A stretch of 64,000 bases of DNA from Chryseobacterium cupriresistens (GTDB lineage Bacteria > Bacteroidota > Bacteroidia > Flavobacteriales > Weeksellaceae): contig NZ_JBKKJT010000001.1 in the NCBI RefSeq assembly GCF_046614675.1, forward strand, positions 682,001 through 746,000, written 5' to 3'. The position numbers were made by a program, and so were the translations under genes. Below are positions 51,647 through 60,858 of this stretch, piece after piece (position 1 is the stretch's first letter; each line of letters starts with the position of its first letter). The notes under the pieces are model-generated. The model worked only from the letters and a program-made list of their open reading frames with translations. It did no database searches and was not told the DNA's origin.

Positions 51647-52700
51647 GAAAATCAATGGTTAAAGTTACAGTATAGCGGTTGCTCTCATCTTCCACGGAAA
51701 GCGTATGTTTTGGATAAAGAAGTTCAAGCTGTCTCCGGATATTTTTCAGTCCTATTTTGGTGGAATTTTCATGAGATTTTTCCTGTCTGGAATTTTCTAC
51801 AAGGTAAGTAAGATTTCCGTTCTTTAAATGAATATCAACGGTAATAAATGCTTCTCCCAGACTTTCAGAAACGCCATGTTTAAAGGCATTTTCTACAAAC
51901 TGTATCAATATCAGGGGTGAAATTTCCTGTGAAGGATTATCAATATCTTCAGAAAAATTCACAGTCAGCTGATGGTACCGGATCTTCTGAATCTGTATAA
52001 AATCTTTAATATTTTCAATATCCTTGGCTATAGAAATGTTTTTTTCTGCAGCTTCATAAATATTATACCGCATTACTTTGGAAAGCTGCAGAATAACATC
52101 GGGTGTTTCGTCTGCTTTTTTAAGAGCCATTCCGTAGATATTATTGAGGGTATTGAAAAGAAAATGGGGATTGATCTGTGCTTTCAGCATAGTAAGTTCC
52201 TGATCCAGTTTTTCTGACTTTAACTGAGAGATCTGTTCTTTGAGTATATTTTTCTGCCGGGTAATTTCAACCCCGAAAATAAGACCTGTCATAAAAATAA
52301 GATCCATGAAAGAATTGAAAGCCACATAACCATTGATAAATCCGGAGACCTGCTTGCCGTCCAATGTTTCAATAACACCATAGATATCAGGATATATGAT
52401 AAAATGTGTTACAAAACGATGGCCAAAGACAGCTGCTGTTACAATGAAAATATAGAGAATATATTTAAAAACAAATTTAAGATTAACCTTTTCATATACA
52501 TACAGCAACACATAGGCTAACGGAATTTTAACCAAAAAATAACAGAGTTCCAGCATAAGGGCATTCTGAAGCCTTATCTGCCATTTGAAATCAGGAAACT
52601 GATACCTGGACCAGTAAAAGTCGAGGTAAACTTCCAGCGTATAATACAAGATCCAAAAAAGCAAATGAATCCGCCATTTAGATTGACTGTCTGATTTCAA
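51627..52700 (-). CDS. LytS-type sensor histidine kinase
   Basis: The 357-residue protein has four predicted transmembrane helices in residues 10-145, a short coiled coil and the His_kinase domain with the phospho-accepting H179 in LKAQINPHFLFNTLNNIYG. The ATPase part has LIQFVENAFKHGV and GLKNIRRQLELLY. It lacks a large external sensor domain. Its stop overlaps the response regulator start, so they form a two-component pair. Confidence 0.92.
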   Translation of the reverse strand: MKSDSQSKWRIHLLFWILYYTLEVYLDFYWSRYQFPDFKWQIRLQNALMLELCYFLVKIPLAYVLLYVYEKVNLKFVFKYILYIFIVTAAVFGHRFVTHFIIYPDIYGVIETLDGKQVSGFINGYVAFNSFMDLIFMTGLIFGVEITRQKNILKEQISQLKSEKLDQELTMLKAQINPHFLFNTLNNIYGMALKKADETPDVILQLSKVMRYNIYEAAEKNISIAKDIENIKDFIQIQKIRYHQLTVNFSEDIDNPSQEISPLILIQFVENAFKHGVSESLGEAFITVDIHLKNGNLTYLVENSRQEKSHENSTKIGLKNIRRQLELLYPKHTLSVEDESNRYTVTLTIDFHDTISL

Positions 52701-52833
52701 GCTTATGATGATTTAAAAGTACAAAGTACCATTTATTAACCCAAATATAAACATATAAGTCTATCAAATGAAGCCAAAAATCTACAAACTGTTTCTTCTG
52801 AATCATTTTACGTGGCAAAGATTCTGGAATAGG

Positions 52834-53229
52834 TTAACTCTTATTTTTATTCATAAAATATAAAGAGACTTCAGGATACATGAGATTGAAAAAGCAGAAG
52901 ATCAGCAGGACATTGAATTCGATCCCATTGGTTCCGCCTCCTACTACAAACCAACCATTTTGCCAGTGAACATAATAAATCCCGGAAATAAAAATGAGAA
53001 TATTACAGACCGCTACAGGCTTGATACATTGGTCAATCCAGAGTAAAGGCACTGATAAAAGATGAGTCAGTTTTATGGCCCAGGCTATATAAATTCCTGC
53101 AGGGCTGAAACCCAATCTGTCCAGATAAGCATGTCCGAAATCATTCACATCCCCACTGAAAATAGAAATCACACTATGCATCAGTAATATCACTGAAAGT
53201 GCCAAACGAAGGTAAAAACTCTTTTTCAT
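52834..53229 (-). CDS. DoxX-like membrane protein
   Basis: The protein has 131 residues from MKKSFYLRLAL; a longer frame to 53256 is unlikely. It has four transmembrane helices and a DoxX-like pattern (ALSVILLMHSVISIFSGDVNDFG; LDRLGFSPAGIYIAWAIKLTH). It is a single gene with no clear partner and its role is unknown. Confidence 0.75.
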   Translation of the reverse strand: MKKSFYLRLALSVILLMHSVISIFSGDVNDFGHAYLDRLGFSPAGIYIAWAIKLTHLLSVPLLWIDQCIKPVAVCNILIFISGIYYVHWQNGWFVVGGGTNGIEFNVLLIFCFFNLMYPEVSLYFMNKNKS

Positions 53230-53532
53230 AGAAACAAAATTAATATGTGAAAACATACACTTATCATTTTGTATATCAACAACTTTGAAAAAGGTATAAA
53301 AGTTTTAGTTTCAGCATAAATTGCAATTTTTATTATTGAGATCTATTGTATGCAATATTAAATCTTTTTAATATTTCAATATAAAGTGATTTAATAAATA
53401 CAATTTAGTATATTTACATTCAGATAAGACATAATAATGAATTTCCCCATAATCAGTAATCGGTCTTCATAAGATATTTTACATGGTTATAAAACGATTC
53501 TAAGACACAAATGCTTCTATCTTTTTCAACTA
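53230..53532. other. AT-rich intergenic region
   Basis: No gene with a credible start and domain is visible. It is very AT-rich and may hold the DoxX-like gene's promoter. Confidence 0.5.
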
Positions 53533-53563
53533 AAAAGAGTGGTAAATAACTTACCACTCTTTT
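53533..53563 (-). terminator. Terminator of the rhodanese/TlpA operon
   Basis: AAGAGTGGTAA pairs with TTACCACTCTT around a 5-base loop. On the minus strand a T-run follows, about 30 bases after the TlpA-like gene stop. The A-run makes it useful in both directions. Confidence 0.88.
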
Positions 53564-53590
53564 ATATTATAACCGGAAAAATAACTTGTT

Positions 53591-54094
53591 TTAATTCTGT
53601 GTCAAATTTTTCTTAATAAAATCTTCCAGTTCCTGGCCATGAAGGTTTTTAGCTATAATCGTTCCCTGTCCGTCAATAATAACATTAAAGGGAAGCTCAT
53701 CTACTTCATACAGTTTTGCTACAGGGCTTTTCCAGAATTTTAAATCGCTGATCTGTATCCAGTTGATCTGAAACCTGTCGATTGCTTTCTGCCAGCTTTC
53801 CTTATTCTTGTCTAAAGAAACGCCCACTATTTCAAACTGATTTTTTTTAACCTGCCCGGAATAAGTGTCATACATTGTTTTCAGTTGAGGTTGTTCTTCT
53901 ACGCAGGGTGCGCACCAGGTTGCCCAGAAGTCGATCAGAACCAGTTTCCCTTTTAATGCTGAAAGAGAAAATGAAGTTCCATCTGCCTTTGTCATTGTTA
54001 TTTCAGGAGCTTTCTTCCCTACTTCTATGGTGTTCTGGGCAGAAATATATCCTGAAAACAGTATGAAAAATAATATTGTTAAAGAGTTTTTCAT
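53591..54094 (-). CDS. TlpA-family thioredoxin-like protein
   Basis: The 167-residue protein starts at MKNSLTILFF with a signal peptide (cleaved near YISAQ); an ATG three codons upstream overlaps the previous stop. The redoxin fold has WATWCAPC with the CxxC active site, DFWATW and a cis-Pro region in DELPFNVI. It should reduce disulfides or support cytochrome and envelope protein folding in the periplasm. It directly follows a secreted rhodanese-like gene, suggesting a shared thiol or sulfur role. Confidence 0.92.
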   Translation of the reverse strand: MKNSLTILFFILFSGYISAQNTIEVGKKAPEITMTKADGTSFSLSALKGKLVLIDFWATWCAPCVEEQPQLKTMYDTYSGQVKKNQFEIVGVSLDKNKESWQKAIDRFQINWIQISDLKFWKSPVAKLYEVDELPFNVIIDGQGTIIAKNLHGQELEDFIKKNLTQN

Positions 54095-54095
54095 A

Positions 54096-54524
54096 TTAAT
54101 CATTTGTAGGATAATTTTTATCCAGCCAATCTGTTTTGATGTTTTTCGGAAGGTTTAAAAGCTTTGCATTTTTGAAGCCCAATTCCATTAACAATGCAAA
54201 TGCAGGACGAATATTAGGACATTTTACAAAAGGACAGCAGCCACAATAGATCACAATTTCTCTGTTCTTAGGAATATCTTTAAGATAATTTCTCAGTTTT
54301 TCCAGGTTTTCAGGTTCATGAGTCGGTCCGATGTCTACAGAACCCTTCACAATAGCTTCAGGTCCTACTGAAATGATGACCAGATCGTTTGTTTTTTGAT
54401 TTTCAATTCTGGAAGCCAGTAATGCCGGATCCATCAGCTGGCTGTCTTTCCATGGATCCTGTTTTTGCTGTGCCTGACTGAATATGGAACAAACCAGGCA
54501 GGCAATGATAAACAAATACTTCAT
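54096..54524 (-). CDS. Secreted rhodanese-like protein
   Basis: The protein has about 142 residues from MKYLFIIACL (an ATG five codons upstream is possible), with a signal peptide cleaved near SQAQQ. A rhodanese fold is suggested by LASRIENQKTNDLVIISVG and REIVIYCGCCPFVKCPNIRPA. The expected active-site loop C-x4-R is replaced by a cluster of four cysteines (C99, C101, C102, C107 in the longer numbering), which could bind a metal or carry sulfane sulfur. It is coupled to the TlpA-like gene. Confidence 0.82.
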   Translation of the reverse strand: MKYLFIIACLVCSIFSQAQQKQDPWKDSQLMDPALLASRIENQKTNDLVIISVGPEAIVKGSVDIGPTHEPENLEKLRNYLKDIPKNREIVIYCGCCPFVKCPNIRPAFALLMELGFKNAKLLNLPKNIKTDWLDKNYPTND

Positions 54525-54674
54525 TCTTCTATTTTTCACAAAGATAAGTTGAAAAGTTCAGAGTTCAGGGCTGATTACTCAAAGCAGGCTTATTTAAATT
54601 TTTAATTTTAAACCCGATTCCGAATAATTTTATACATTTATCTAACGTATTGTTGAATCAAAACACGCTTAACA

Positions 54675-56333
54675 ATGAAAGAAAAATTCCAGCCTGATAC
54701 AATTATTATCGGAACCGGACTGGCAGGGCTTACCGCGGCGATGGAAATTACCAATGCCGGAAAAAAAGTATTGCTTCTGGATCAGGAAACAGAGCAGAAT
54801 ATCGGCGGACAGGCATTCTGGTCATTTGGAGGATTATTTCTGATTAATTCCCCCCAGCAAAGAAGAATGGGAATTAAAGATTCTTATGAGCTGGCACTGC
54901 AGGACTGGAAAGGTACCGCTGGTTTTGATCGTCCGGAAGATTACTGGCCCCGCCAGTGGGCTGAAGCTTATCTGAAATTTGCTGCCGGTGAAAAGTACGA
55001 TTATATTTCCAAACTGGGAATCAGGCTGATGTTTATGGTGGGCTGGGCAGAGCGTGGTGATGGTTCGGCAACGGGTCATGGAAATTCCGTACCCCGTTTT
55101 CATGTGAGTTGGGGAACAGGCACAGGCGTGGTAAAACCCTTTGTAGAAAAAGCTTACAAAGCTCAGGAAAAAGGACTGCTTCAGATGAAATTCAGACATC
55201 GGGTAACTGAATTGATAGAGGAAAACGGCAAAATGAAAGGCCTTAAAGGAGATATTCTGGAAAATGATAACCAGGAAAGAGGTGCTGCAACGAACAGGAA
55301 TGTCATCTCTGCATTTGAGTATACAGCGCCTAATATTATCATTGCTTCAGGAGGAATTGGTGCCAATCATGAGCTGGTAAGAAAAAACTGGCCGGAAAGA
55401 TTGGGAAAAGCACCTGAAAATATGGTCTGTGGTGTTCCTGCTTATGTGGATGGAAAAATGATAGGCATTGCAGAGCATGCCGGTGCTCACATCATTAATC
55501 CAGACAGGATGTGGCACTATACGGAAGGGATACAAAACTGGAATCCTATCTGGCCCAATCACGGAATCCGCATATTGCCCGGGCCTTCATCATTATGGTT
55601 TGATGCAAAAGGAAAACGTCTCCCCGCTCCTTTTCTTCCGGGATTTGATACGCTGGGGACTTTACAATATATCCAGGAAACCGGATTTTCTTATTCCTGG
55701 TTTATTCTTACCCAGAAAATTATTAAAAAAGAATTTGCTCTTTCAGGTTCGGAACAGAATCCGGATATCACCAATAAAGATTATGCTCTTTTTCTGAAAA
55801 GGATTTTTGGTAAAAAAGCACCCGGACCGGTAGAGGCTTTTAAAGAGCACGGAAAAGACTTTATTGTATCAGATAACCTGGAAGATCTGGTTAAAAGAAT
55901 GAATGAACTGGCTGGAAATAATCTCCTGAAATATGAAAAGATAAAATCACAGATTGAAGCCAGAGACCGCGAACTCAACAATAAATTTTCAAAAGACACC
56001 CAGATAAATTATATCCGGAACACCCGGAATTATTTAGGAGATAAACTCGGGCGTGTAGCGGCTCCCCACAAAATTTTAGATCCTGAAAACGGACCTTTGA
56101 TTGCTGTACGTCTTACTATTTTAACCCGTAAAACTTTGGGCGGAATAAAAACTAATTTGAATGGCCAGGTATTGAGGGAGGATGACAGCGTCATTGAAGG
56201 ATTATATGCTGCCGGAGAAGCAGCTGGCTTTGGCGGCGGCGGAATGCATGGCTACAGAGCTCTGGAAGGAACATTTTTAGGAGGCTGCATCTTCTCTGGA
56301 ATGAAAGCGGGAAAATATATTGGCGGACTTTAA
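54675..56333 (+). CDS. FAD-binding dehydrogenase (fumarate reductase/ketosteroid dehydrogenase-like)
   Basis: The 552-residue protein has an FAD-binding motif IIIGTGLAGLTAAMEITNAGKKVLLLD, a GGQAFWSFGGLF segment and a final EGLYAAGEAAGFGGGGMHGYRALEGTFLGGC region typical of the FAD_binding_2 family. It lacks a signal peptide. Substrate cannot be read from sequence; ketosteroid 1-dehydrogenase or a related flavin enzyme is the closest description. An SDR gene follows after 23 bases, likely in one operon. Confidence 0.88.
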   Translation: MKEKFQPDTIIIGTGLAGLTAAMEITNAGKKVLLLDQETEQNIGGQAFWSFGGLFLINSPQQRRMGIKDSYELALQDWKGTAGFDRPEDYWPRQWAEAYLKFAAGEKYDYISKLGIRLMFMVGWAERGDGSATGHGNSVPRFHVSWGTGTGVVKPFVEKAYKAQEKGLLQMKFRHRVTELIEENGKMKGLKGDILENDNQERGAATNRNVISAFEYTAPNIIIASGGIGANHELVRKNWPERLGKAPENMVCGVPAYVDGKMIGIAEHAGAHIINPDRMWHYTEGIQNWNPIWPNHGIRILPGPSSLWFDAKGKRLPAPFLPGFDTLGTLQYIQETGFSYSWFILTQKIIKKEFALSGSEQNPDITNKDYALFLKRIFGKKAPGPVEAFKEHGKDFIVSDNLEDLVKRMNELAGNNLLKYEKIKSQIEARDRELNNKFSKDTQINYIRNTRNYLGDKLGRVAAPHKILDPENGPLIAVRLTILTRKTLGGIKTNLNGQVLREDDSVIEGLYAAGEAAGFGGGGMHGYRALEGTFLGGCIFSGMKAGKYIGGL

Positions 56334-56356
56334 AAAACTAAATAATAGTATTGAAC

Positions 56357-57160
56357 ATGAGCAGTTATTTTGATCATAAAGTCATTTGGATCACCGGTGC
56401 ATCGTCAGGCATTGGAGAAGCTTTAGTGAAAGAGCTTTCCAGGAACAGCAATGCAAAAATTATTCTTTCTTCCAGAAAAGAAGAACAGCTTCATTCTGTA
56501 GCTGAAAATGCCGGCCTGAGTACAGATCGGTATGCGGTCATTCCTTTAGATCTTAAAAATTATAAGGAAATGCCAGCCATTGCAGCGAAGGCAGCTGAGA
56601 AGTTTGGAAAGATTGATATTCTTATTAATAATGCCGGATTGTCACAACGGTCGTTAGCCATGGAAACAGATATTGAAGTAGATAAACAGCTTATCGATAC
56701 TGACTATATCGGAACAGTGGCACTTACTAAAGCAGTTGTACCTTATATGATTGAAAATAAAGGAGGACAGATTGTTGTTGTATCCAGTCTTATGGGAATT
56801 TTTGGAGCTCCTATGAGAAGCGGATATGCAGGCGCAAAACATGCTTTACACGGTTTTTTTGATGCATTTCGGGCAGAATTATTCAACCAGAATATTAAGA
56901 TTACGATGATCTGCCCGGGTTTTATACAGACCGATATTTCTATTAATGCAGTCACCGGAGATGGTTCATTACAGGGCACGATGGATGATGCTACGAAGAA
57001 TGGCATGCCTGTAGATATCTTCGCCAAAAAAATGCTTTATGCCATAGAGAAACAGAAAAGACAGAAAGCGATAGGTGGTAAAGAAGTGATGGCTGTTTAC
57101 CTGAAACGATTTTTTCCAGGCCTATTGGCAAAAATAATCCGTAAAGCAAAGGTAGTATAA
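56357..57160 (+). CDS. SDR-family oxidoreductase
   Basis: The 267-residue protein starts at ATG 56357 (MSSYFDHKV); a TTG two codons upstream is possible. It has the Rossmann TGASSGIGEAL motif, the NNAG motif and the catalytic S...Y-A-G-A-K (GYAGAKHAL). It resembles DltE/YqjQ-type classical SDRs. It probably acts with the FAD-binding dehydrogenase gene. Substrate is unknown. Confidence 0.9.
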   Translation: MSSYFDHKVIWITGASSGIGEALVKELSRNSNAKIILSSRKEEQLHSVAENAGLSTDRYAVIPLDLKNYKEMPAIAAKAAEKFGKIDILINNAGLSQRSLAMETDIEVDKQLIDTDYIGTVALTKAVVPYMIENKGGQIVVVSSLMGIFGAPMRSGYAGAKHALHGFFDAFRAELFNQNIKITMICPGFIQTDISINAVTGDGSLQGTMDDATKNGMPVDIFAKKMLYAIEKQKRQKAIGGKEVMAVYLKRFFPGLLAKIIRKAKVV

Positions 57161-57162
57161 AG

Positions 57163-57195
57163 AAAAGCCCGATTCAGGAAAGAATCGGGCTTTTG
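57163..57195. terminator. Bidirectional terminator
   Basis: AAAAGCCCGATTC pairs with GAATCGGGCTTTT around a 5-base loop between convergent genes, with T-rich sides on both strands. Confidence 0.9.
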
Positions 57196-57224
57196 AGTTA
57201 GTTAACGATAATGGTTACCTTCAT

Positions 57225-58214
57225 TTACTCAGGAACCTGCGCCTTTTCATAAATCAGTCCCTCATTTTTTAATTCTTTCCAGAATTCGGCAGGAATATTG
57301 GTTTGCAAGGCATTCATATTATCTTTCACCTGCTCAGGCTGGCTGGCACCGGGAATAATGGAAGCGAATTCATCAGCGGCCAGTACAAAATGCAGTGCGG
57401 CATCAATAAGGCTTATATTGTATTTTTCAGCAAGAGAACTCATTTTTTTCCGCTTTTCATACATTCCTTTTGGAATTACATCTTTATAATTATAACGTTC
57501 TCTTCCTGCTATATATCCTGAATTATACCCTGCTCCCGAAACCAGTTTTACCCCAGCATTTTTAACAGTCGGAAGAAGGCGGTCCACAGCATCTTCGTGT
57601 TCAAGAATAGAATATTGTGTGGCCGAAAGACAGATATCCGGATCAGCAGATTCAATACAGTCTAAAATAGGTTCTATCTTATTAACACCCATTCCCCAGG
57701 CTTTTATTACTCCTTGATCACGAAGCTCAGAAAGTATCTTAAAAGCACCGTTTCTCGCCTGCTTCAGAAAATAAGGATAACGATCTCCTACCTGATCTTC
57801 AGAAAGGTCATGGACATAAACAATATCAATATGACTCAATCCGGTTCTTTGAAGGCTGTCTTCAATAGATTTCTGTACGGCGTCGGCTGTATAATCATGC
57901 AGGAAGTCGTAATCAAGAGGTTTTTTCCACATGGTTGGAGGAACATCAGATTCAGGAACCTGATGAAAAAGCCTTCCTACTTTGGTTGAGAAAATAAAGT
58001 CATCCCTGTCTTTATCTTTAAGGAAATTTCCAAATCTCCGTTCACTTTTGGTCAATCCGTACCATGGAGAAGTATCATAATACCGGATTCCGATATCCCA
58101 GGCTGCCTGCAGTATTTCATGAGCCTGTTCATCTGTAATATTTTCAAAAGCTGTTCCTATTGCTACACCCCCTATCCCCAGTTGGTGCTTTTCGGTTAAA
58201 ATGTGTGATTTCAT
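57225..58214 (-). CDS. Aldo/keto reductase
   Basis: The 329-residue protein has the AKR tetrad: Asp and Tyr in YYDTSPWYG, Lys in FSTKVGR and His in VYVHDLSE. The pattern GVAIGTAFENI and the overall layout match the D-threo-aldose (L-fucose) 1-dehydrogenase subgroup. It would oxidise or reduce a sugar or aldehyde with NAD(P). It is transcribed alone. Confidence 0.9.
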   Translation of the reverse strand: MKSHILTEKHQLGIGGVAIGTAFENITDEQAHEILQAAWDIGIRYYDTSPWYGLTKSERRFGNFLKDKDRDDFIFSTKVGRLFHQVPESDVPPTMWKKPLDYDFLHDYTADAVQKSIEDSLQRTGLSHIDIVYVHDLSEDQVGDRYPYFLKQARNGAFKILSELRDQGVIKAWGMGVNKIEPILDCIESADPDICLSATQYSILEHEDAVDRLLPTVKNAGVKLVSGAGYNSGYIAGRERYNYKDVIPKGMYEKRKKMSSLAEKYNISLIDAALHFVLAADEFASIIPGASQPEQVKDNMNALQTNIPAEFWKELKNEGLIYEKAQVPE

Positions 58215-58439
58215 ATATGAAATATTTAAAGTGTTGGATGATCAGTAAAGTACAAACATCGTGCTGGCACTGAATGAAACGTTAAAAAGAAAATACCTGT
58301 TGAAACCTGAAATTCTTAATGAGAGCTAATATTAAGGCTGTTTTGGCAATTTATAGATTATGTTAAATATTTGTTTTGTCGTTCTTTTGGTCTTGTTATT
58401 GAATGAAATTCAGTACACCATTTGAAATAATCACATACT

Positions 58440-59711
58440 ATGAAAAAGCATATTCTAATCGTAGGAGGAGGATTTGCGGGCATCAACCTTATCAAATCTC
58501 TCAGAAATGATAAAAGGTTCAGAATAACTCTGGTTGATAAAAACAATTATCATTTTTTCCCGCCACTTATCTATCAGGTAGCTACTTCGTTTATAGAAGC
58601 TTCCAATATCAGTTATCCTTTCAGAAAACTGTTTTCAAACAATAAAAATGTGAAATTTCACATGGGCAGCCTTCTCAGGGTAAATCCTGAAAATAAGACC
58701 ATAGAAACTGATACGGGGATTCTCAGTTATGATTATCTGGTACTGGCATTAGGGACAGAGACTAATTTTTTTGGAATGGAAAATGTAAAGAGATGTTCGC
58801 TTCCGATGAAAAATATAGAAGAAGCACTCTATCTGAGGAATCATATTCTGCTGACTCTGGAAGAAGCCGCTAGAAATAAAGACATTAAAGAAGCCGAAAA
58901 ACTTCAAAATATCGTGATTGCCGGAGGTGGACCTACAGGAGTAGAACTGGCAGGAATGCTTGCGGAAATGGGAAAATATATAGCCCAGAAAGAATATCCG
59001 GAAATCAAACTGGGACTTTCCAATCTTTATCTTATTGATGCTTTACCTACTTTACTTTCGCCTATGAGCCAGCTGGCCCAGAAAACGGCCTATGAGAAGC
59101 TGAAAGAATTAGGAGTGAAAATCCTTTTGAATGTATCTGTAAAAGATTATAAAGACTGTAAAGTCATTCTGAGCGATGGAAATTCTATTGAAACAGAAAC
59201 CCTGATCTGGACTTCCGGTGTCATTGGAAAAGAAATCCCCGGTCTGCCGGAAGAAACTATCGGGAAAGGCAGACGAATATTGGTGGATGACTATAATAAA
59301 GTAACCGGAACTACCAATATTTATGCGTTGGGAGACATATGTCTGATGCTGACAGAAGAAAAATATCCAAAAGGACATCCTCAGCTGGCTCAGGTTGTCA
59401 TTCAGCAGGCTAAAAATCTCGCTTCCAATTTTAAACGGATAGAAGACGGAAAAATCCTGGAACAATTCCGGTACAATGATAAAGGAAGTATGGCCATCAT
59501 ATCAAAATACAACGCGGTAGTAGATCTTCCGAAAAATTCCTTTAACGGTTTTATAGCCTGGCTTACCTGGCTTTTCATCCACATCATTCCGCTGGTAGGG
59601 TTTAAAAATAAACTTCAACTGGCCATGGACTGGTTCCGGCTATTCATCACCAATAATCCATCCATCCGGCTTATTCTCTTTCCGAAAAGAAATACAGGAA
59701 ACGGATCATGA
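58440..59711 (+). CDS. Type II NADH:quinone oxidoreductase (NDH-2-like)
   Basis: The 423-residue protein has two Rossmann motifs, the FAD site ILIVGGGFAGINLIKSL and the NADH site IVIAGGGPTGVELAGMLAEM, plus YALGDIC and the membrane-binding C-terminal segment (GFIAWLTWLFIHIIPLVGF). It oxidises NADH and reduces quinone without pumping protons. An SDR gene follows after 31 bases, on the same strand. Confidence 0.92.
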   Translation: MKKHILIVGGGFAGINLIKSLRNDKRFRITLVDKNNYHFFPPLIYQVATSFIEASNISYPFRKLFSNNKNVKFHMGSLLRVNPENKTIETDTGILSYDYLVLALGTETNFFGMENVKRCSLPMKNIEEALYLRNHILLTLEEAARNKDIKEAEKLQNIVIAGGGPTGVELAGMLAEMGKYIAQKEYPEIKLGLSNLYLIDALPTLLSPMSQLAQKTAYEKLKELGVKILLNVSVKDYKDCKVILSDGNSIETETLIWTSGVIGKEIPGLPEETIGKGRRILVDDYNKVTGTTNIYALGDICLMLTEEKYPKGHPQLAQVVIQQAKNLASNFKRIEDGKILEQFRYNDKGSMAIISKYNAVVDLPKNSFNGFIAWLTWLFIHIIPLVGFKNKLQLAMDWFRLFITNNPSIRLILFPKRNTGNGS

Positions 59712-59742
59712 TAAAAAACAAAACACTTAAATCTATCATATT

Positions 59743-60741
59743 ATGAAAAATCAAAGAAGACCTCCGTTTTTTGGAGAAACAGTCGTCATCACCGGTGCTT
59801 CAAGCGGAGTTGGTAAGGCTACGGCAGAAGCTTTTGCCGAACAGGGAGCTGATCTGGTATTGGCAGCAAGAGGAGAAGAAGCACTGGCAGAAACTGCAGA
59901 ATTATGCAGAAAACTGGGAGCTACAGTGATTGCTGTTCCTACCGATACTTCCGTTGCAGAAGATGTTCAGAACCTTGTCAGAGAAGCTTTGGAATTCAGC
60001 GGGAAAATTGATTATTGGGTCAATAATGCAGGAGTGCTTGCATTTGGAAAATTTGAAGAAATTCCGGTAGATATCAGCGATCAGATTGTGAAAACCAACC
60101 TTTTGGGGTATATGCATTCGGCACATGCAGTGCTTCCTGTTTTTAAAAAGCAGAAAAAAGGAGTCTTACTGAATAATATTTCTATTGGCGGATGGATGCC
60201 GGCACCTTATGGAACAGCCTATACGGCCTCGAAATTTGGCGTTCGCGGAATGGTAGAAACCCTGCAGGGTGAAGTTTCAGACTTTCCTGATATCCATATT
60301 TGTGCGCTTTATCCCGGTTTTCAGAAATCATCAGGAATAGAACATGCTGCCAATTATTCAGGAATAAAGCTCAGCACACCTCCTCCATCGTTTGATCCCC
60401 GTGAGCTGGCTGCTGCTATTGTGAAAACAGCTAAAAATCCAACTGAAGCCTCTTATCCGGACTGGTCAGCTGTTGTTTTTAAAAATTTATATGAAATGTT
60501 TCCGGGAATCATCCGTTATGTATCTTCTGCAGGAATGAGAATGATAATGAAGAAAGCCAATAAGACAAAAAATACAGGTGGAAATGTCCGCCAATCTTCC
60601 TCAGGAAATATGGGAATTGATGGGAAAACACTATTATCTGTTTCTAAAAAACCTTTGATCTTGGCAGGTGCAGGAATCATTGGAGCATTGGCTGTTGGGC
60701 TTATTTTTTCAGGAAAAACGAAAGAAATAAGGGAAGATTAA
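59743..60741 (+). CDS. SDR-family oxidoreductase with C-terminal membrane helix
   Basis: The 332-residue protein has TGASSGVGKATAE, NNAGV, and the catalytic YTASK. A tail of about 90 residues beyond the SDR core ends in one membrane helix (KPLILAGAGIIGALAVGLIFSG). It is probably a membrane-anchored short-chain dehydrogenase. It may be co-transcribed with the NDH-2 gene. Confidence 0.88.
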   Translation: MKNQRRPPFFGETVVITGASSGVGKATAEAFAEQGADLVLAARGEEALAETAELCRKLGATVIAVPTDTSVAEDVQNLVREALEFSGKIDYWVNNAGVLAFGKFEEIPVDISDQIVKTNLLGYMHSAHAVLPVFKKQKKGVLLNNISIGGWMPAPYGTAYTASKFGVRGMVETLQGEVSDFPDIHICALYPGFQKSSGIEHAANYSGIKLSTPPPSFDPRELAAAIVKTAKNPTEASYPDWSAVVFKNLYEMFPGIIRYVSSAGMRMIMKKANKTKNTGGNVRQSSSGNMGIDGKTLLSVSKKPLILAGAGIIGALAVGLIFSGKTKEIRED

Positions 60742-60858
60742 TAGAAATAAACAGTCATCGCTATAGTTTGAAAAAGGCTCATTACTATATTTTTTGTGAT
60801 ATATTTCATAAATTTACAGAACTGTATCAATCTGATGATAGTGTAAAATATTTCGACG

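Noticed and set aside
54675..57160. Steroid-degradation operon
   Set aside because: The FAD-binding protein resembles ketosteroid dehydrogenases only at family level, and no other steroid-degradation genes are nearby.
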